From: Microvirga mediterraneensis
Lineage (GTDB): Bacteria > Pseudomonadota > Alphaproteobacteria > Rhizobiales > Beijerinckiaceae
Direction of reading: 5' to 3'
Assembly (NCBI RefSeq): GCF_013520865.1
Contig: NZ_JACDXJ010000001.1
Location: 3,201,001-3,265,000 of the forward strand
Length of the DNA stretch: 64,000 nucleotides
Below are positions 9,171 through 17,038 of this stretch, piece by piece. A program made the position numbers and the translations under genes. The notes under the pieces were generated by a model. The model searched no databases, was not told the DNA's origin, and saw only the letters and a list, made by a program, of their open reading frames with translations. Every line of letters begins with the position of its first letter. Within the stretch, counting starts at the first letter, position 1.

Positions 9171-10055
9171 ATGAAGCTGGTGAGATTTGGAGACGCTGGA
9201 CAGGAGAAGCCGGGACTGATCGATTCCAGCGGCCAGATCCGGGATCTGTCGGGCATCGTCGCCGACATCGATGGTTCTTCCCTGTCATCCGGAACCCTGG
9301 AGCGCATCCGCAAGACCGATCCTGCCACCCTCCCCGTCGTTCCGTCGGGCCAGCGCCTGGGCGCCTGCGTCGGACGGGTGCGCAACTTCATCGCCATCGG
9401 GCTGAACTACGCCGACCATGCGGCCGAGACGGGTGCGCCCATTCCGGCGGAACCGATCGTCTTCAACAAGGCCCCGTCCTGCATCGTCGGGCCCAATGAC
9501 GACGTGATCATCCCGCGCGGGTCGCAGAAGACCGATTGGGAGGTGGAGCTCGCCATCGTGATCGGCGAACGAGCATCCTATGTGGGCGCCAACGAGGCGG
9601 TCGATTACGTCGCCGGCTACTGCGTCTGCAACGACGTGTCGGAGCGCGAATACCAGCTGGAGCGCGGCGGCACCTGGACCAAGGGCAAGGGCTGCCCGAC
9701 CTTCGGCCCCCTTGGCCCCTGGCTCGTCACGAAGGACGAGGTGCCCAATCCGCAGAACCTCTCCATGTGGCTCGACGTCAACGGCGAGCGCGTGCAGAAC
9801 GGCTCGACCCAGACCATGATCTTCAACGTGGCGCAGATCGTCTCATACGTGTCGCATTTCATGATCCTCGAGCCCGGTGACGTGATCACCACCGGCACCC
9901 CGCCCGGCGTCGGCATGGGCATGAAGCCCCAGCGCTATCTGAAGGCCGGCGACGTGGTGTCCCTCGGCATCGAAGGCCTCGGCGAGCAGCGCCAGCGCTT
10001 CGTCGCCTTCGACGGGCCACAGGTCGACACCAGCAAGAGCTGGAAGGGGCAGTAA
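9171..10055 (+). CDS. Fumarylacetoacetate hydrolase family protein
   Basis: A 294-residue member of the FAH superfamily, metal-dependent C-C bond hydrolases and decarboxylases of aromatic and sugar-acid catabolism. The core has IGLNYADHAAETG, the metal ligands in DWEVELAIVIG, the VAGYCVCNDVSEREYQ motif and the TTGTPPGVGMG loop. The N-terminal MKLVRFGDAGQEKPGLID resembles ureidoglycolate lyase and 2-hydroxyhepta-2,4-diene-1,7-dioate isomerase relatives. The exact substrate is unknown. AGGAG stands six bases before the ATG at 9171. It appears to be transcribed alone. Confidence 0.88.
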   Translation: MKLVRFGDAGQEKPGLIDSSGQIRDLSGIVADIDGSSLSSGTLERIRKTDPATLPVVPSGQRLGACVGRVRNFIAIGLNYADHAAETGAPIPAEPIVFNKAPSCIVGPNDDVIIPRGSQKTDWEVELAIVIGERASYVGANEAVDYVAGYCVCNDVSEREYQLERGGTWTKGKGCPTFGPLGPWLVTKDEVPNPQNLSMWLDVNGERVQNGSTQTMIFNVAQIVSYVSHFMILEPGDVITTGTPPGVGMGMKPQRYLKAGDVVSLGIEGLGEQRQRFVAFDGPQVDTSKSWKGQ

Positions 10056-10082
10056 CGCCCCTACCCAAGATGCAGCTACGTC

Positions 10083-10105
10083 ATGGCCGGCCTCGTGCCG
10101 GCCAT
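10083..10105. repeat. Dispersed GGCCGGC palindrome, copy 2
   Basis: A perfect 9-bp inverted repeat, ATGGCCGGC and GCCGGCCAT with a 5-nt loop, preceded by CGTC. It sits between the convergent ends of the FAH gene and argC. Core and flank match the copy at 47176. Confidence 0.7.
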
Positions 10106-10127
10106 CTTGATCCGGAACAGTGCGGCC

Positions 10128-11096
10128 TCAGACGAGCCCCAGCATCAGCTGGATGTTCTGCACGGCCGCGCCGGACGCACCCTTGCCGAGATTGTCGAGC
10201 CGGGCCACCAGGACGGCGTGGTTGTAGCTGTCGTTCTTGAAGACGAAGAGTTCCAGCCGGTCGGTATCGTTCAGGGCCTCCGGCTCGATCCGCTCGACTT
10301 TCCTGCCGTCCCGGAGCGTCGGCACGACGCTGACGAGGCCGCCGTCCTGGTAATGCTTCAGGAGAGATTCCTGGAGGTCGGCGGCCTTCGGCTTGCCGGG
10401 CAGCAGATCGAGATGCAGCGGCACGCTCACGAGCATGCCCTGCCGGAAATTGCCCACGGACGGAATGAAGATCGGCCGCCGGGTCAGGCCGGTATATTTC
10501 TGCAGTTCGGGCACGTGCTTGTGCTCGAAGCCGAGACCATAAAGTTCGAAGGACGGGGCCGTGCCGGCCTCATAGGCTTCGATCATCGCGCGCCCGCCGC
10601 CGCTATAGCCGCTGACGGCGTTCACGCTGATCGGGTAATCGGCCGGAACGAGGCCCGCATCGACCAGCGGCCGGATGAGCGCGATGGCGCCTGTCGGATA
10701 GCACCCGGGATTGGCCACCCGGTCCGCCTCGGCAACCGCCTCCCGCTGAACGGGGTCGAGTTCGGCAAAGCCGTAGACCCAGCCGGGGGCGACCCGGTGG
10801 GCGGTGCTGGCATCGAGGATCTTCGGCTTCCTGCCGCTCAGGGCGTCGACGAGGCTCACGGTCTCCCGGGCGGCATCGTCGTGAAGGCAGAGCACCACGA
10901 GATCCACATCGGCCAGGATCTCCCGCTTGGCTTGCGGGTCCTTGCGCCGCTCGGGATCGATGCTGCGGAGGGCGACGCCCTTCACGTCCTTCAGGCGCTC
11001 GCGGATGCCGAGGCCCGTGGTGCCGGCCTCGCCGTCGATGAAGACCGTCCTGGTCTGCTGGTCGAAGGCTGATGATCTGTCGAGCGTCGCGGTCAT
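10128..11096 (-). CDS. argC: N-acetyl-gamma-glutamyl-phosphate reductase
   Basis: ArgC reduces N-acetylglutamyl phosphate to the semialdehyde in arginine synthesis. The N-terminal [13 protein letters not shown] is the nucleotide-binding loop of type 2 AGPR; the catalytic cysteine is in [17 protein letters not shown], and the substrate histidine region is [17 protein letters not shown]. At 322 residues it is of the shorter type 2 kind. A minus-strand intrinsic terminator lies about 75 bp upstream of the start (11171-11191), which may separate it from an upstream transcript or act in a leader. Confidence 0.93.
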   Translation of the reverse strand: MTATLDRSSAFDQQTRTVFIDGEAGTTGLGIRERLKDVKGVALRSIDPERRKDPQAKREILADVDLVVLCLHDDAARETVSLVDALSGRKPKILDASTAHRVAPGWVYGFAELDPVQREAVAEADRVANPGCYPTGAIALIRPLVDAGLVPADYPISVNAVSGYSGGGRAMIEAYEAGTAPSFELYGLGFEHKHVPELQKYTGLTRRPIFIPSVGNFRQGMLVSVPLHLDLLPGKPKAADLQESLLKHYQDGGLVSVVPTLRDGRKVERIEPEALNDTDRLELFVFKNDSYNHAVLVARLDNLGKGASGAAVQNIQLMLGLV

Positions 11097-11170
11097 GGTC
11101 GATCCAATCTGTCGTCGATGCTGGAGATAGGGCGAAACGCTTCAGCCCCGCAAGGTTTCAGAAAAACAAA

Positions 11171-11191
11171 AGCCGCGCTCCTGGCGCGGCT
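11171..11191 (-). terminator. Intrinsic terminator upstream of argC
   Basis: An 8-bp perfect stem (AGCCGCGC / GCGCGGCT, 5-nt loop) is followed, on the minus strand, by TTTGTTTTTC. That orientation ends transcripts moving toward argC, yet no minus-strand gene lies directly upstream. It may be a leader attenuator or the end of a small RNA. Confidence 0.65.
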
Positions 11192-11382
11192 GGCAGACGA
11201 GCGGACGAACAGCCCTCATCGCAGGCGCGCAGGCGCGGCGAAGAAGCAACGTCGGATGTCTGAAAAGATCGTCATGAGCGGATCTATGCCGTCACGAGGC
11301 CACGCTTGTCAAGGAACCGCATCGGAACCAGCGAGCGCCCCCGAGGTTGCCACCGCAGTCTCAGGTCAGATAGGCGGATCGC

Positions 11383-11883
11383 ATGGCAGGCACGGCGAAG
11401 AAGACCAATCCCAAGCTCTGGGAGACGGTGAAGGCGAAGGTGACAAAGGGGGCGAAGGGCGGCAAACCCGGTCAGTGGTCGGCTCGCAAAGCCCAGATGG
11501 CAGTCGCGGAATACAAGAAGGAAGGCGGCAGCTACGAGGGCCGCAAGTCCGCCGCCAATCATCTCCGGAAATGGGAGGATGAGGATTGGGGCACGAAGTC
11601 CGGCCGGAAGAGCGGCGAGACCGGAGAGCGCTACCTGCCGGCGAAGAGCCGCAAGGCGCTGACGGACGGCGAGTACAAGCGAACCACCGAGAAGAAGCGG
11701 GCCGACACGCGCAAGGGCCGACAATTCTCCAAGCAGCCGCGGGACATCGCCAAGAAGGCCGCCGCCGCGCGAAAGACCCCGTCTTCCGTCACCAAGGCGC
11801 AGCTCATGAAGCGGGCGCGCCGGCGGGACATTCCCGGCCGCTCGCGCATGACCAAGGCCGAACTGGAACGCGCCCTGGCCTGA
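11383..11883 (+). CDS. DUF5872-type basic protein with SAP/Rho-N-like C-terminus
   Basis: A very basic 166-residue protein. The N-terminal 70 residues (LWETVKAKVTKGAKGGKPGQWSARKAQ onward) match what I know as DUF5872, found in bacteria and large viruses. The C-terminal 40 residues (TKAQLMKRARRRDIPGRSRMTKAELERAL) look like a Rho-N/SAP helix-extension-helix that binds nucleic acid. Lys/Arg-rich linkers join the two. A nucleic-acid-binding role is inferred; no function is established. AGGCGG precedes the ATG. It converges on rpsI with a shared terminator between. Confidence 0.75.
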   Translation: MAGTAKKTNPKLWETVKAKVTKGAKGGKPGQWSARKAQMAVAEYKKEGGSYEGRKSAANHLRKWEDEDWGTKSGRKSGETGERYLPAKSRKALTDGEYKRTTEKKRADTRKGRQFSKQPRDIAKKAAAARKTPSSVTKAQLMKRARRRDIPGRSRMTKAELERALA

Positions 11884-11889
11884 ACGCGA

Positions 11890-11915
11890 AAAGGGCGGCC
11901 CGAGAGCCGCCCTTT
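11890..11915. terminator. Bidirectional terminator between the DUF5872 gene and rpsI
   Basis: A 10-bp perfect stem, AAAGGGCGGC and GCCGCCCTTT with a 6-nt loop, lies between convergent genes. Nearly the same stem recurs at 16996-17021. Confidence 0.85.
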
Positions 11916-11939
11916 CCGAAATGTCTGCTTGAAGAAGCC

Positions 11940-12416
11940 TTAGCGCTTCGAGAACTGGAAGCTGCGGCGAGCCTTCTTCTTACCGTACTTCTTACGCTCG
12001 ACGACGCGCGGATCGCGGGTCAGGAAGCCTTCCTTCTTGAGCGGGCCGCGAAGCTCCGGCTCATAGTAGGTCAGCGCCTTGGCGAGGCCGTGACGGACCG
12101 CGCCGGCCTGGCCGGAGAGACCGCCACCGTCGACGTTGACGGTGATGTCGTACTGGCCTTCGCGCTGGGCGATCTGAAGCGGCTGAGCGAGGATCATGCG
12201 CAGCACGGGACGGGCGAAGTACACCTCGGCCGAACGGCCGTTGATGACGATCTTGCCGGAGCCGGGCTTGATCCACACGCGGGCGACAGCGTCCTTACGC
12301 TTGCCGGTGGCATAAGCGCGGCCGTGCGCGTCAAGCTTCTGGACGTGCTTCGGAGCTTCCGGAGCGGCGGCCTGGGCGTTCTGGCCCAGATCGGCGAGAG
12401 ACTGAAGAGTCGCCAT
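11940..12416 (-). CDS. rpsI: 30S ribosomal protein S9
   Basis: S9 (uS9) is a small-subunit protein whose basic C-terminal tail reaches the P-site tRNA. The signature [19 protein letters not shown] and the hallmark C-terminus [16 protein letters not shown] are present. At 158 residues it has the N-terminal extension usual in alphaproteobacteria. Only 3 bp separate its start from the rplM stop, the universal rplM-rpsI operon. Confidence 0.98.
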   Translation of the reverse strand: MATLQSLADLGQNAQAAAPEAPKHVQKLDAHGRAYATGKRKDAVARVWIKPGSGKIVINGRSAEVYFARPVLRMILAQPLQIAQREGQYDITVNVDGGGLSGQAGAVRHGLAKALTYYEPELRGPLKKEGFLTRDPRVVERKKYGKKKARRSFQFSKR

Positions 12417-12419
12417 GGA

Positions 12420-12884
12420 TTAGGCCCTCACGTTCTTGGCATTGAGGGCAGCAACGTCCAGGACCTCAGGCTGCTGAGCGGTATGCGGATGCTCAGCGCC
12501 GCCATAGACGCGCAGGTTGCCCATGATCTGACGGAAAAGCGGGCCGCGGGGGAGCATGCGCTCCACAGCCTTCTCGACCACGCGCTCAGGGAAGCGGCCG
12601 TCGAGAATGAACTTCGCGGTGCGCTCCTTGATGCCGCCCGGATAACCGGTGTGGTGATAGTACACCTTCTGCTCGCGCTTGCGGCCGGTGAACACCACCT
12701 TGTCGGCGTTGATGACGATGACGTTGTCGCCGCAGTCGACGTGGGGCGTGTAGTTCGCCTTGTGCTTGCCGCGCAAGCGCATGGCAACGACCGAAGCGAG
12801 ACGGCCCACAACGAGGCCCTTCGCGTCGATCACAACCCACTTCTTCTCGACCTCGGCGGGCTTCAGCGAAGTCGTAGTCTTCAT
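12420..12884 (-). CDS. rplM: 50S ribosomal protein L13
   Basis: L13 (uL13) binds 23S rRNA early in large-subunit assembly. Family motifs [39 protein letters not shown] and the [31 protein letters not shown] tail region (read in parts) are complete. The start [11 protein letters not shown] at 12884 gives 154 residues; GGGATA lies upstream. First gene of the rplM-rpsI operon, with a promoter match at 12965-12993. Confidence 0.97.
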   Translation of the reverse strand: MKTTTSLKPAEVEKKWVVIDAKGLVVGRLASVVAMRLRGKHKANYTPHVDCGDNVIVINADKVVFTGRKREQKVYYHHTGYPGGIKERTAKFILDGRFPERVVEKAVERMLPRGPLFRQIMGNLRVYGGAEHPHTAQQPEVLDVAALNAKNVRA

Positions 12885-12964
12885 TGCGCTGTATCCCGTT
12901 GGAGCCATATGGCTCAGGTTCTGAAAACGACAAACCGCCGCGAGATGCGGCGGCGAGTGACAGC

Positions 12965-12993
12965 TGTTTAGTAAGATCGAACCCTGAAGTCAA
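12965..12993 (-). promoter_or_regulatory. Probable sigma70 promoter of rplM-rpsI
   Basis: On the minus strand TTGACT and TAAACA are separated by exactly 17 bp, about 80 bp upstream of the rplM start. Placement and spacing fit a housekeeping promoter. Confidence 0.55.
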
Positions 12994-13173
12994 CAGCAAT
13001 ATCGACCGTACGGACTCCGGAAAACCCTTATAAAACAAGCGTTAGCAATCGCAAGGTATCTTGACACCACACATATGGTATCGAAATACCGCATGCCTTT
13101 TGGCTTCGATCCGTTTGCCGCTATGCTCACCTGCCGCGGTACGTCCCGTTCCGCAGATTCGGAGAGGCTCCCG

Positions 13174-13794
13174 ATGACCGACGAACTGATTTTCTTCACG
13201 AATCCCATGTCCCGCGGGCGCATCGCCCGCTGGATGCTGGAGGAAGCAGGATGCGCCTATCGCACGGAGGTCCTCGACTTCGGTCCGGACATGAAGTCGC
13301 CAGGCTATCTGGCCATCAATCCCATGGGGAAGGTGCCGGCGATCCTTCACGAGGGAAAGATCGTCACCGAGGCAGCGGCGATCTGCGCCTATCTGGCCGA
13401 TGCCTTCCCCGAGGCCGGTCTCGCCCCGCCCCTGTCGGAGCGGGCCGCCTATTACCGGTGGATGTTCTTTGCGGCAGGCCCGGTGGAAGCCTCCTTGAGC
13501 AACAAGGCATTCGGCTTCGAGGTCCCGACCGAGCGACGCGGCATGGTCGGCTACGGCAGCATCGAGAATGTGGTCGATGCCCTGGACTATGCCGTCACCC
13601 AATCCGAGTACATCGCGGGCGACCGCTTCACCGCCGCCGATGTCTATGTCGGCTCTCAGATCGGCTGGGGCATGATGTTCGGCACTCTGGAGAAGCGGCC
13701 CGCCTTCGAAGCCTATTGGCAGCGCATCAGCTCGCGCCCCGCCGCCGTGCGGGCGCGGGAGATCGACGATGCGCTCGCGCCGCCCAAGGCTTAA
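13174..13794 (+). CDS. Glutathione S-transferase family protein
   Basis: A 206-residue GST-like protein. The N-terminal thioredoxin fold shows FFTNPMSRGRIARWMLEEAG, the cis-proline segment in NPMGKVPAIL and the glutathione-gamma-glutamyl site EAAAICAYLAD; the C-terminal all-helical domain has FTAADVYVGS. The likely catalytic residue at the start of helix 1 is Ser in NPMSRG. GSTs conjugate glutathione to electrophiles; the substrate is unknown. I chose the ATG at 13174 because GGAGAGG stands just upstream; an open frame back to 13075 has no ribosome site. Confidence 0.88.
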   Translation: MTDELIFFTNPMSRGRIARWMLEEAGCAYRTEVLDFGPDMKSPGYLAINPMGKVPAILHEGKIVTEAAAICAYLADAFPEAGLAPPLSERAAYYRWMFFAAGPVEASLSNKAFGFEVPTERRGMVGYGSIENVVDALDYAVTQSEYIAGDRFTAADVYVGSQIGWGMMFGTLEKRPAFEAYWQRISSRPAAVRAREIDDALAPPKA

Positions 13795-13806
13795 GTCATT
13801 CCGAGC

Positions 13807-14259
13807 CTAGCGACGCTCAGGGATCGAATAGGTCCCGGTTGCATGGCAGACCACGTCGGGGCTGCCTTCGGACATGATCGACACATCGCCGACCGCCAAG
13901 CGCTTGCCGAGCTTGAGCAGGCGGCAATCGGCGATCAGGGCGTGGGGCTCGGGCTTCCTTAGGAAGTTGAAGTTGAGGCTCGTGGTGACGGCAAGCGCCA
14001 CGGGGCCGATATGGGCGAGAATGGCGGCATAGAGCGCCAGGTCCGCCAGCGCCATCATGGCCGGTCCCGAGATGGTGCCTCCCGGACGCAAATGGCGCTC
14101 GTGGTATTCCATGCGCATCCGTGCCGAAAGCGGCCCGATCTCATCCACGAAGTAGCTGCGGCCTCCCGCGTGCATCTGCGGGAATTCCCGGTCGAGGAAC
14201 GCCGTCAGCTCTTCTTTCGTCATGATCGGGTGATGCGAAGCCATGCGTCGAATGCTCAT
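13807..14259 (-). CDS. PaaI-type hotdog-fold thioesterase
   Basis: A hotdog-fold acyl-CoA thioesterase, about 150 residues. The conserved core is RPGGTISGPAMMALADLALYAAI, where the glycine-rich turn and the Asp of the long helix are the PaaI/YbgC-type catalytic elements, followed by LNFNFLRKPEPHALIADCRL. It hydrolyses acyl-CoA thioesters; the acyl group is unknown. The start is uncertain: ATG codons at 14259, 14244 and 14223 are all in frame. It is divergent from the CoA-binding gene with only 34 bp between the outermost starts, and convergent with the GST gene. Confidence 0.85.
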   Translation of the reverse strand: MSIRRMASHHPIMTKEELTAFLDREFPQMHAGGRSYFVDEIGPLSARMRMEYHERHLRPGGTISGPAMMALADLALYAAILAHIGPVALAVTTSLNFNFLRKPEPHALIADCRLLKLGKRLAVGDVSIMSEGSPDVVCHATGTYSIPERR

Positions 14260-14293
14260 TGAACTGCCCTGCCCTATCCCATACGTTCCCTTC

Positions 14294-14818
14294 ATGAACC
14301 ACGACAATTATCCGAACGATTACATCCGCGGCATCCTCAACGGCGTGAAGACCATCGCGCTCGTCGGCGCCTCGCAGAATCCCGCCCGGCCGAGCTGGAT
14401 CGTGACCAAATACCTGCTGGAGCGGGGCTATGACGTCATCCCGATCAATCCGGGCCTCGCCGGGGGCGAGCTTCTCGGCAAGACGGTCTACGCCTCCCTC
14501 AAGGACGTGCCCGTTCCCGTCGACATGGTCGAGATCTTCCGCAACTCGGAAGCCGCCGGACCGATCACCGACGAGGCCCTGGCGCTCGATCCGCTGCCGA
14601 AGGTCCTCTGGATGCAGCTCTCCGTCCGCAACGACGAGGCAGCCGCGAAGGCGGAAGCGAAGGGCCTGAAGGTGGTGATGGACCGCTGCCCCAAGATCGA
14701 GTTCGGACGGCTGTCCGGCGAGATCTCCTGGCAGGGCGTGAACTCGCGGATGCTCAGTTCCAAGAAGCCGGTTCTGTCGGGCAAAGGATTCCAGAAGCTC
14801 AGCCTCAACCGGCCTTGA
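14294..14818 (+). CDS. CoA-binding domain protein (YccU-like)
   Basis: A 174-residue stand-alone CoA_binding (Rossmann) domain protein. The N-terminal IALVGASQNPARPSWIVTKYLLERGYDVIPINPG is the family fingerprint, followed by VDMVEIFRNSEAA and LWMQLSVRNDEAAAKAEAKGLKVVMDRCPKIE. Stand-alone relatives have no settled enzyme activity. The start MNHDNYPNDYIRGIL at 14294 was preferred over an upstream ATG at 14243 because the latter would overlap the divergent thioesterase. Confidence 0.85.
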   Translation: MNHDNYPNDYIRGILNGVKTIALVGASQNPARPSWIVTKYLLERGYDVIPINPGLAGGELLGKTVYASLKDVPVPVDMVEIFRNSEAAGPITDEALALDPLPKVLWMQLSVRNDEAAAKAEAKGLKVVMDRCPKIEFGRLSGEISWQGVNSRMLSSKKPVLSGKGFQKLSLNRP

Positions 14819-14882
14819 GGCCTCGCAAAGCACGATGAGCTTGTGCCGGCCATTCCACTCGGACGAGTACCCTCGCTGTCAT

Positions 14883-14968
14883 TCCCGGCCGCAGCGCAGC
14901 GGAGGGGAAGGGAATCCATGGCTCTGCGCGTGATCATGGATCCCCTTCCCGCACTGCGTGCGCCGGGA
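14883..14968. repeat. Intergenic inverted repeat (GGAATCCATG type)
   Basis: Outer ends TCCCGG/CCGGGA and inner arms GGGAAGGGAATCCATG/CATGGATCCCCTTCCC form a long hairpin of about 86 bp between the CoA-binding gene and metY. It looks like the long intergenic palindromes common in Rhizobiales. Confidence 0.55.
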
Positions 14969-14983
14969 CCGACACCCCCACGT

Positions 14984-15008
14984 CATGGCCGGCCTTGTTG
15001 CGGCCACG
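14984..15008. repeat. Dispersed GGCCGGC palindrome, degenerate copy
   Basis: CGTCATGGCCGGCC then, after TTGTT, GCGGCCACG: a degenerate copy of the 9-bp stem family at 10083 and 47176, directly beside two other repeats. Confidence 0.5.
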
Positions 15009-15033
15009 CACGTTTTGCTTGCCATCCCTCCGG

Positions 15034-15131
15034 CCTCATCCTGAGGCGCCCCGCCGTGGCGTCGCGAAGGAGGAACCAGTGCGCGCGGGCCGATCCTTCG
15101 AGACGCCGCTGCGCTGCTCCTCGGGATGAGG
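15034..15131. repeat. Intergenic inverted repeat (CCTCATCCTGAGG type)
   Basis: Ends CCTCATCCTGAGG and CCTCGGGATGAGG are inverted relative to each other, enclosing a GC-rich middle with CTTCGAGACGCC. This is a third palindromic repeat type in the same gap. Confidence 0.55.
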
Positions 15132-15171
15132 GCTCCGGGTGCGAGGCGAGGGTTATGTTCTCACTTTGTTC

Positions 15172-15200
15172 TTGACAGGGCGAATAACCTTGGCTATATC
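15172..15200 (+). promoter_or_regulatory. Strong sigma70 promoter 490 bp upstream of metY
   Basis: A perfect TTGACA and TATATC are separated by exactly 17 bp, with AT-rich sequence upstream. Transcription should start near 15207. The nearest gene downstream is metY at 15688, so the transcript would have a leader of about 480 nt or be a separate RNA. Confidence 0.7.
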
Positions 15201-15624
15201 GTTGCCCTAGATCTGCTCTGACGAGGGGCGCGCTCGCGAGGCGTCGCAAGAGTGAGAGCAGGCACGGTCCCGCCGCAGGCCTCGCAATCCTGTGGTCGCG
15301 GGAGGTCGACCTTGGGGGCTCCCCAGCTGGTCCACCTGAAAAGAACCGTGCGCGAAGCGGCCGTCCGGCTCTTCCATCAACACACACGAGCGAGCCGGGC
15401 TGCCCGACGCGCCACCCTCGAACCCGAAAGGCTCGCAGCGCAAGCTGCGGGCCCCACGGTGCTGGCTCTTTGACAGAGATGCACAAGACCTGCTGTTGCC
15501 ATGCGCAGTGCCGCCCTCAGCGATATCCCGAATGGGCTTCGGAGCACCTCGGATGCTCCAGGACCCAGGCTCACGCTTTCTGCTCGGGAGAGAATGTCGA
15601 TCGCCTCCGTGAACAAGACCCTGC

Positions 15625-15653
15625 TTGACGGAAGAACAATACGTTCTTTAAAT
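15625..15653 (+). promoter_or_regulatory. Proximal metY promoter
   Basis: TTGACG and TTAAAT with a 17-bp spacer, 35 bp before the metY start. The -10 hexamer is the exact loop of an inverted repeat (see next entry), the place a repressor would bind. Confidence 0.55.
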
Positions 15654-15659
15654 AGAACG
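15632..15659. promoter_or_regulatory. Candidate operator with three AGAAC half-sites over the metY promoter
   Basis: AAGAAC, GTTCTT and AGAACG alternate in orientation with 5-6 bp between them: AAGAAC-N5-GTTCTT and CGTTCT-N6-AGAACG overlap. Together they cover the spacer and -10 of the metY promoter. The regulator is unknown; the spacing does not fit the alphaproteobacterial LexA box (GTTC-N7-GTTC). Confidence 0.45.
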
Positions 15660-15687
15660 CGCCCACTTCCTAGAGGAACGCCCAACC

Positions 15688-16971
15688 ATGACCGACCGTC
15701 TGCCAGGCTTCAACACGCTCGCCATCCATGCCGGAGCGGCTCCCGATGCTGCGACCGGTGCCCGCGCGACGCCGATCTATCAGACCACGTCCTTCGTCTT
15801 CGACGACGTCGACCATGCCGCCTCGCTCTTCGGCCTTCAGGCGTTCGGCAACATCTATTCCCGTATCGGCAATCCGACCTGCGCGGTGCTCGAGGAGCGA
15901 GTCGCCGCCTTGGAAGGCGGCACGGCGGCGCTGGCCGTGGCTTCGGGCCACGCGGCGGAATTCCTGACCTTCCACACCCTGCTCCAGCCGGGCGACGAGT
16001 TCATCGCGGCCAAGAAGCTCTATGGCGGCTCGATCAACCAGTTCAACCATGCCTACAAGAATTTCGGCTGGAACGTGGTCTGGGCCGATTCGGACGACCC
16101 GTCCTCCTTCGAAGCCGCCATCACGCCGAAGACCAAGGCGATCTTCGTCGAATCCATCGCCAATCCGGGCGGCGTGATCGTCGACCTCCAGGCCATTGCG
16201 GCCATCGCCAAGAAACACCGCATTCCGTTCATCGTCGACAACACGATGGCCTCTCCCTACCTGATCCGTCCCTTCGAGCACGGCGCGGACATCATCGTCC
16301 ACTCGGCCACCAAGTTCCTCGGCGGCCATGGCAACTCAGTGGGCGGCCTGATCGTCGACGGCGGGTCGTTCAACTTCGCGGGTGACGACCGCTATCCGAT
16401 GCTGTCGAAGCCCCGGCCGGAATATGCCGGCATGGTGCTGGGCGAGACCTTCGGCAATTTCGGCTTCGCCATCGCCTGCCGCGTGCTCGGCCTGCGCGAC
16501 CTCGGCCCGGCGCTCTCGCCCTTCAATGCCTTCCTGATCCTCAACGGCATCGAGACCCTGCCCCTGCGCATGCAGCGTCACTCGGACAACGCGCTGACCG
16601 TCGCGGAGCATCTGCAGGGCCATGAGAAGATATCCTGGGTCAGCTATCCGGGCCTGCGCTCGGACCGCTATCACAACCTCGCCAAGCAGTATTGCCCCAA
16701 GGGCGCCGGCGCGGTGTTCACCTTCGGGCTCAAGGGCGGCTACGAGGCCGGCGTGAAGCTCGTCTCGAACCTGAAGCTGTTCTCGCACCTGGCGAATATC
16801 GGCGATACCCGCTCCCTCGTGATCCACCCCGCCTCGACCACGCACCGCCAGCTGACCGATGAGCAGAAAACGCAAGCCGGAGCGGGCCCCGAGGTGGTGC
16901 GCCTCTCCATCGGTCTCGAGGACACGCAGGACCTGATCGACGACCTCAACCAGGCTCTCGACGCAGCGTAA
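15688..16971 (+). CDS. metY: O-acetylhomoserine aminocarboxypropyltransferase
   Basis: A 427-residue Cys/Met-metabolism PLP enzyme that makes homocysteine (or methionine) from O-acetylhomoserine and sulfide (or methanethiol). Motifs: ATPIYQTTSFVFDD, YSRIGNPT, the MetY-specific LYGGSINQFNHAYK and EFGW-like NFGWNVVW, the aspartate in IVDNTMASPY, and the PLP lysine in SATKFLGGHGNSVGG. Length is typical. AGAGGAA precedes the ATG. It can be read from a near promoter (15625) and a far one (15172). Confidence 0.94.
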   Translation: MTDRLPGFNTLAIHAGAAPDAATGARATPIYQTTSFVFDDVDHAASLFGLQAFGNIYSRIGNPTCAVLEERVAALEGGTAALAVASGHAAEFLTFHTLLQPGDEFIAAKKLYGGSINQFNHAYKNFGWNVVWADSDDPSSFEAAITPKTKAIFVESIANPGGVIVDLQAIAAIAKKHRIPFIVDNTMASPYLIRPFEHGADIIVHSATKFLGGHGNSVGGLIVDGGSFNFAGDDRYPMLSKPRPEYAGMVLGETFGNFGFAIACRVLGLRDLGPALSPFNAFLILNGIETLPLRMQRHSDNALTVAEHLQGHEKISWVSYPGLRSDRYHNLAKQYCPKGAGAVFTFGLKGGYEAGVKLVSNLKLFSHLANIGDTRSLVIHPASTTHRQLTDEQKTQAGAGPEVVRLSIGLEDTQDLIDDLNQALDAA

Positions 16972-16995
16972 ACGGGGCCGAACGAAGGCAAACAA

Positions 16996-17021
16996 AAAGG
17001 GCGGCTCCCGGGCCGCCCTTT
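16996..17021. terminator. Bidirectional terminator between metY and the ParA gene
   Basis: Perfect 10-bp stem AAAGGGCGGC / GCCGCCCTTT, 6-nt loop, between convergent genes; the stem is the same as at 11890-11915. Confidence 0.85.
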
Positions 17022-17038
17022 CGCTTAAGAAGCAGTGC

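Larger units (their letters stand above)
15207..15687 (+). ncRNA. Candidate long structured leader or small RNA before metY
   Basis: The DNA downstream of the 15172 promoter folds locally: CTGCTCT at about 15212 pairs with AGAGCAG at about 15257 around an internal CTCGCGAG hairpin, and GCAGCGCAAGCTGC near 15436 is another. Short open frames exist on both strands but none has a ribosome site and recognisable content. I looked for SAM-II and other methionine riboswitch signatures and did not find them. Whether it is a leader with an unknown aptamer or an independent RNA is open. Confidence 0.3.

Noticed and set aside
8943-9397. Minus-strand frames in the gap before and over the FAH gene
   Set aside because: No recognisable content and no ribosome sites; they overlap a certain gene.
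15207-15473. Small proteins on either strand of the metY leader
   Set aside because: No ribosome sites and Arg/Ala/Pro-rich composition expected of non-coding GC-rich DNA.
15611-15659. LexA (SOS) box at metY
   Set aside because: GTTC and GAAC half-sites are present but none is in the GTTC-N7-GTTC arrangement.
15207-15687. SAM-II or other methionine riboswitch before metY
   Set aside because: I looked for the SAM-II pseudoknot signatures and the SAM-I core and found neither.
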